A stretch of DNA of 42,187 bases, taken from Funiculus sociatus GB2-C1. GTDB taxonomy: Bacteria > Cyanobacteriota > Cyanobacteriia > Cyanobacteriales > FACHB-T130. The stretch is taken from assembly GCF_039962115.1 (NCBI RefSeq), contig NZ_JAMPKJ010000051.1, positions 1-42,187 on the forward strand, in the 5' to 3' direction. This document shows, piece after piece, positions 39,920 to 42,187 of the stretch. The notes beneath the pieces are model-generated. The model was not told the origin of the DNA and did not search any database. It saw only the letters and a list, made by a program, of their open reading frames with translations. The position numbers and the translations under genes are program-made. Positions within the stretch are counted from its first letter, which is position 1. Each line of letters begins with the position of its first letter.

Positions 39920-40839
39920 GTACCCGACGCCGCACCCTACCCCCCGCGGAGCGCTCAAAGCTGAAAAATGTGGCTCTATTTGCCGAGGAAAAGGAATCAT
40001 TGATTCCTCATACCATTCCCCTAAACCAAATTACCTTACCGACAACTCAGCCCCGGCGTTACTTTGACCCCCAAGCGATGCAATCCTTGGTGGAGTCGGT
40101 CAAAAGCGAAGGTATCCTCCAGCCTCTATTAGTTCGACCTGTGGAGGAGAAGTATGAGCTAATCGCTGGAGAGCGACGTTACCGAGCGGCTATCGAGGCA
40201 GAATTAACCCAAGTGCCTGTGACTGTTAGGGAAATGACTGATGACCAGGCAGTCCAGTATGCTCTGATTGAGAACCTGCAACGAGAAGACCTTAATCCCG
40301 TTGAAGAGACGGAAGGACTACTCAATCTTTTAGCTATCCGCTTGGGATATGACACGGCTCTTGTATCCTCCAAGCTTTACCAAATGGAAAATGAAGCCAA
40401 AGGAAAAATTACCCGAAACGTTTCGGGTAAGTCGGAAACCGAAACAATAGAGCAGGTGTTTGCCTCCTTGGGGCGAATGAGCTGGCAGTCGTTTGTCCGT
40501 ACCCGACTCCCACTGCTCAAATTGCCTGCTGACATCCTCGAAGCCCTACGTTCTGGACACATTGAATACACCAAAGCCAAAGCTCTAGCACAAATCAAAG
40601 ACGAAACTGAACGCAAGGCACTGCTGGAAGATGCGATCGCTAATTCCCTCTCCTTAAGTCAAATCAAGGAGCAGGTCAAAGCTGCCCAAACGCTGACCGA
40701 ACCCCCTCCCCTTGCTGCCCGGATGGCAACCACCTACCAACTGGCTAAGAAGCAAAAAGTGTGGGATGACACCAAAAAGCGCAAGAAGCTGGAATCATTG
40801 CTGAGTCAGATTGAAGCGCTGCTCTCCAAGGAAGAGTGA
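39916..40839 (+). CDS. parB: ParB/Spo0J-type partition protein, 307 aa
   Basis: CTP-dependent DNA clamp that loads at parS. Motifs in order: QITLPTTQPRRYFDPQAMQS (ParB N-terminal start), EGILQPLLVRP (box I), ELIAGERRYRAAIEA (box II, the CTP/parS-gate arginine motif) and ALIENLQREDLNPVEE. A central helix-turn-helix region follows, with FASLGRMSWQSFVRTRL and LRSGHIEYTKAKAL. The C-terminus is a charged coiled coil (KKRKKLESLLSQIEALL). A 22-bp perfect palindrome lies inside the gene. Translation is coupled to parA. Confidence 0.93.
   Translation: MSTRRRTLPPAERSKLKNVALFAEEKESLIPHTIPLNQITLPTTQPRRYFDPQAMQSLVESVKSEGILQPLLVRPVEEKYELIAGERRYRAAIEAELTQVPVTVREMTDDQAVQYALIENLQREDLNPVEETEGLLNLLAIRLGYDTALVSSKLYQMENEAKGKITRNVSGKSETETIEQVFASLGRMSWQSFVRTRLPLLKLPADILEALRSGHIEYTKAKALAQIKDETERKALLEDAIANSLSLSQIKEQVKAAQTLTEPPPLAARMATTYQLAKKQKVWDDTKKRKKLESLLSQIEALLSKEE
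40409..40430. promoter_or_regulatory. 22-bp perfect palindrome inside parB, candidate parS centromere
   Basis: The half-site is TTACCCGAAAC and the second half is its exact reverse complement GTTTCGGGTAA, with no spacer. It falls in codons for I-T-R-N-V-S-G-K of ParB, between the CTP domain and the DNA-binding domain. Like parS sites of other systems it is a GC-centred palindrome, but it differs from the common TGTTTCACGTGAAACA. I noticed no second copy in this window. Confidence 0.6.
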
Positions 40840-41004
40840 GTGTCCCTATGTTACAAGCTTTCCCAATCGAGATGAGTGAGAGGTAAACCGTGAAAACTGT
40901 CACAAATTACTTCATCGTGGAGGAATTTGCACCTATTGCTGCCTGAAACCTAGCACAATGGCAAAGCAATTGCGACTGATGACTGAGTTATAAATTGCCA
41001 GCTC

Positions 41005-41757
41005 GTGTTAGCCTCCAAATATCAGGAAAACCAGAGGAGTTTGTTGGCACTTCCACGACGACGATTTATTCAGATAATTGCTGGAGGAGCAGGTCTATTG
41101 GGGCTTCTCCACTACTCAAGACGTGAGCAAACGATGGTTACACTGTATACGTTTGGCGACTCGATTCTTGATTGTGCTCGGTACAACGAGTTAGGTATCC
41201 ATCCTGGGCAACTCCTCGTCCAGAATGATGATCGCCTGTTTCCCGAATTTCAGGGTCAGGATCTGCAATCTCGTGGGATTGCCCGCCTCGATCACCGTGC
41301 TCGTGATGGTGCAACCGTTACGGGTCTTCAGTCGCAGGTGCAGGGATTGCACGTCGAAGGGCGTGCGCTCGCACTAATTACTATCGGCGGCAATGACCTG
41401 CTGCGTGGATTAATCAGCGATACGGGAGAAGGAATTGCCACCTTTTCCGACAGACTCGACTTGTTTGTGCAAAGGCTTCCAATCCGTCCCGTGCTTTTGG
41501 GTACCGTGTACGATCCCACTTTTGGTGATGACCGACAAAATTTTTTGGGTGTTGAGCCGACCGTTGCTCGCAAGAACCTTCAGCGGATCAACGCCGTTAT
41601 TAAAGAGATTGCTTCCCGCTATGGGCAGGTAGTCGATCTTCATGCTCACTTTTTAACAGGAGATTCTTCTTGGTTCACCTCGACGATTGAGCCAAGTCTA
41701 CGCGGAGCTTCTGAGGTACGGCGTGCTTTTCTCCCTTACGTCTTAGGCAAGGCATAA
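41005..41757 (+). CDS. SGNH/GDSL hydrolase with Tat-type signal, 250 aa
   Basis: Esterase/lipase of the SGNH type. Block I is YTFGDSILDCARY with the nucleophile Ser, block III is TIGGNDLLRG with the oxyanion Gly/Asn, and the probable catalytic Asp/His pair is in VVDLHAHFLTG. The N-terminus ALPRRRFIQIIAGGAGLLGL is a twin-arginine-like export signal, which argues for the GTG start at 41005. An ATG at 41134 would give a shorter cytoplasmic form. It follows parB by 165 bp on the same strand with no clear link in function. Confidence 0.8.
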   Translation: MLASKYQENQRSLLALPRRRFIQIIAGGAGLLGLLHYSRREQTMVTLYTFGDSILDCARYNELGIHPGQLLVQNDDRLFPEFQGQDLQSRGIARLDHRARDGATVTGLQSQVQGLHVEGRALALITIGGNDLLRGLISDTGEGIATFSDRLDLFVQRLPIRPVLLGTVYDPTFGDDRQNFLGVEPTVARKNLQRINAVIKEIASRYGQVVDLHAHFLTGDSSWFTSTIEPSLRGASEVRRAFLPYVLGKA

Positions 41758-42187
41758 TCTGCCCAGATACTTTTGTCCCACATTCCGCACCCTCAACTGT
41801 GACATCCATCCCAGTTCGGCCGTACTTAATTACTCAAAACAAATACTTGCTTAACCACTGGATTAAGTATGCCAGAATGAGAGGTTTAGACTCTACCGAA
41901 AAGGACTCTTTTCGGTGGAGTTACCCCCAGCGACTAACGCATCCATGAGAGTTTCGGAATTACTGCGTTGAGCTGACCAAATATTGTTTTAGGTGAAGTT
42001 GCTATGAGAACCCAAGAATCTAACCCACTAATATCAAAAGAGACGGGGAAGTAAGGGTGGTACTGGTTATTTTGAAGTCCAGATAATGAATGGCTGCGGC
42101 TCCCTATAGATATCTAAGCTACTGGAGAGTCAGTGTAATTAAAAACGACCTTGGGCTGAGTAGACCACCCGGCAACCGGCACTGAAG
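41758..42187. other. non-coding end of window
   Basis: No convincing gene in 430 bp. The main feature is the hairpin at 41891-41920 (separate entry). A weaker inverted repeat ATACTT/AAGTAT spans about 41845-41871. Confidence 0.4.
41891..41920. other. 13-bp stem-loop
   Basis: CTCTACCGAAAAG (41891-41903) pairs with CTTTTCGGTGGAG (41908-41920) around GACT, with one G-T pair. No T run follows, so it is not a plain terminator. It may be part of a structured leader or a protein binding site. Confidence 0.5.

Noticed and set aside
1-42187. CRISPR arrays, tRNA and rRNA genes
   Set aside because: No regularly spaced identical repeats with unique spacers, and no cloverleaf or rRNA core sequences were recognised; the repeats found are few, long and non-periodic.

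Overview
The window looks like DNA from a filamentous cyanobacterium, probably a plasmid or another accessory replicon. Evidence for the host: frequent GCGATCGC (HIP1) octamers, three DUF4278 loci, a CHAT-TPR protein, DUF928, a cyanobacterial-type haemagglutinin secretion pair, a CHASE2 kinase with an HNGPLQTLA box, and a PEP-CTERM-like tail. Evidence for an accessory replicon: a parAB pair near the right end with a perfect palindrome inside parB, a 702-aa tyrosine recombinase at the left, and many gene fragments, MITE-like elements and duplicated leaders. I see no rRNA, tRNA or CRISPR array.

Left part (1-5.9 kb). A decayed cysteine desulfurase end is followed by an unknown 371-aa protein, a 189-bp segment (R5) that recurs inverted 23 kb away, a ribbon-helix-helix-like protein, a nested inverted repeat, the large tyrosine recombinase, and two transposase remnants.

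Secretion and signalling block (6.0-20.4 kb). TpsA/TpsB (two-partner secretion, minus strand) stands divergent from a secreted TPR-CHAT protein. DUF928 and a response regulator/CHASE2 kinase pair follow on the minus strand. This is the most ordered part and reads as one surface-protein locus with possible regulators. TpsA carries eight Ser/Asp-rich repeats built on an in-frame hexanucleotide pattern, then a second array of four long repeats.

Patchwork island (20.4-39.1 kb). Unrelated genes are glued together by repeated junction sequences. Family M is a ~238-bp MITE-like element with three copies, two of them inverted around a foreign-looking glycosyltransferase. Family R2 is a 124-216 bp leader; three of its four copies end 20-24 bp before the start codons of unrelated genes. 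Family R3 (~97 bp) lies before two SDR genes, R4 (~157 bp) before two DUF4278 genes, and R6 (43 bp) before a membrane protein and a flavoprotein. Most gene products are small soluble redox or detoxification enzymes (NmrA-like, alpha/beta hydrolase, two SDRs, quinone reductase, thioredoxin-reductase-like flavoprotein, GNAT, MBL hydrolase, class A beta-lactamase). Between them lie broken pieces of the same kinds of gene: hydrolase tail, RidA head, quinone-reductase tail, flavoprotein piece, LuxR tail, LysR tail. The clearest event is a histidine-kinase segment dropped into a DUF4278 gene: the kinase uses the DUF4278 start codon, and the rest of the DUF4278 gene survives downstream in another frame.

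Right part (39.1-42.2 kb). ParA and ParB overlap in one operon, followed by a Tat-type SGNH hydrolase and a non-coding end with one strong hairpin.

All family names come from motif recognition by eye; no search was run.
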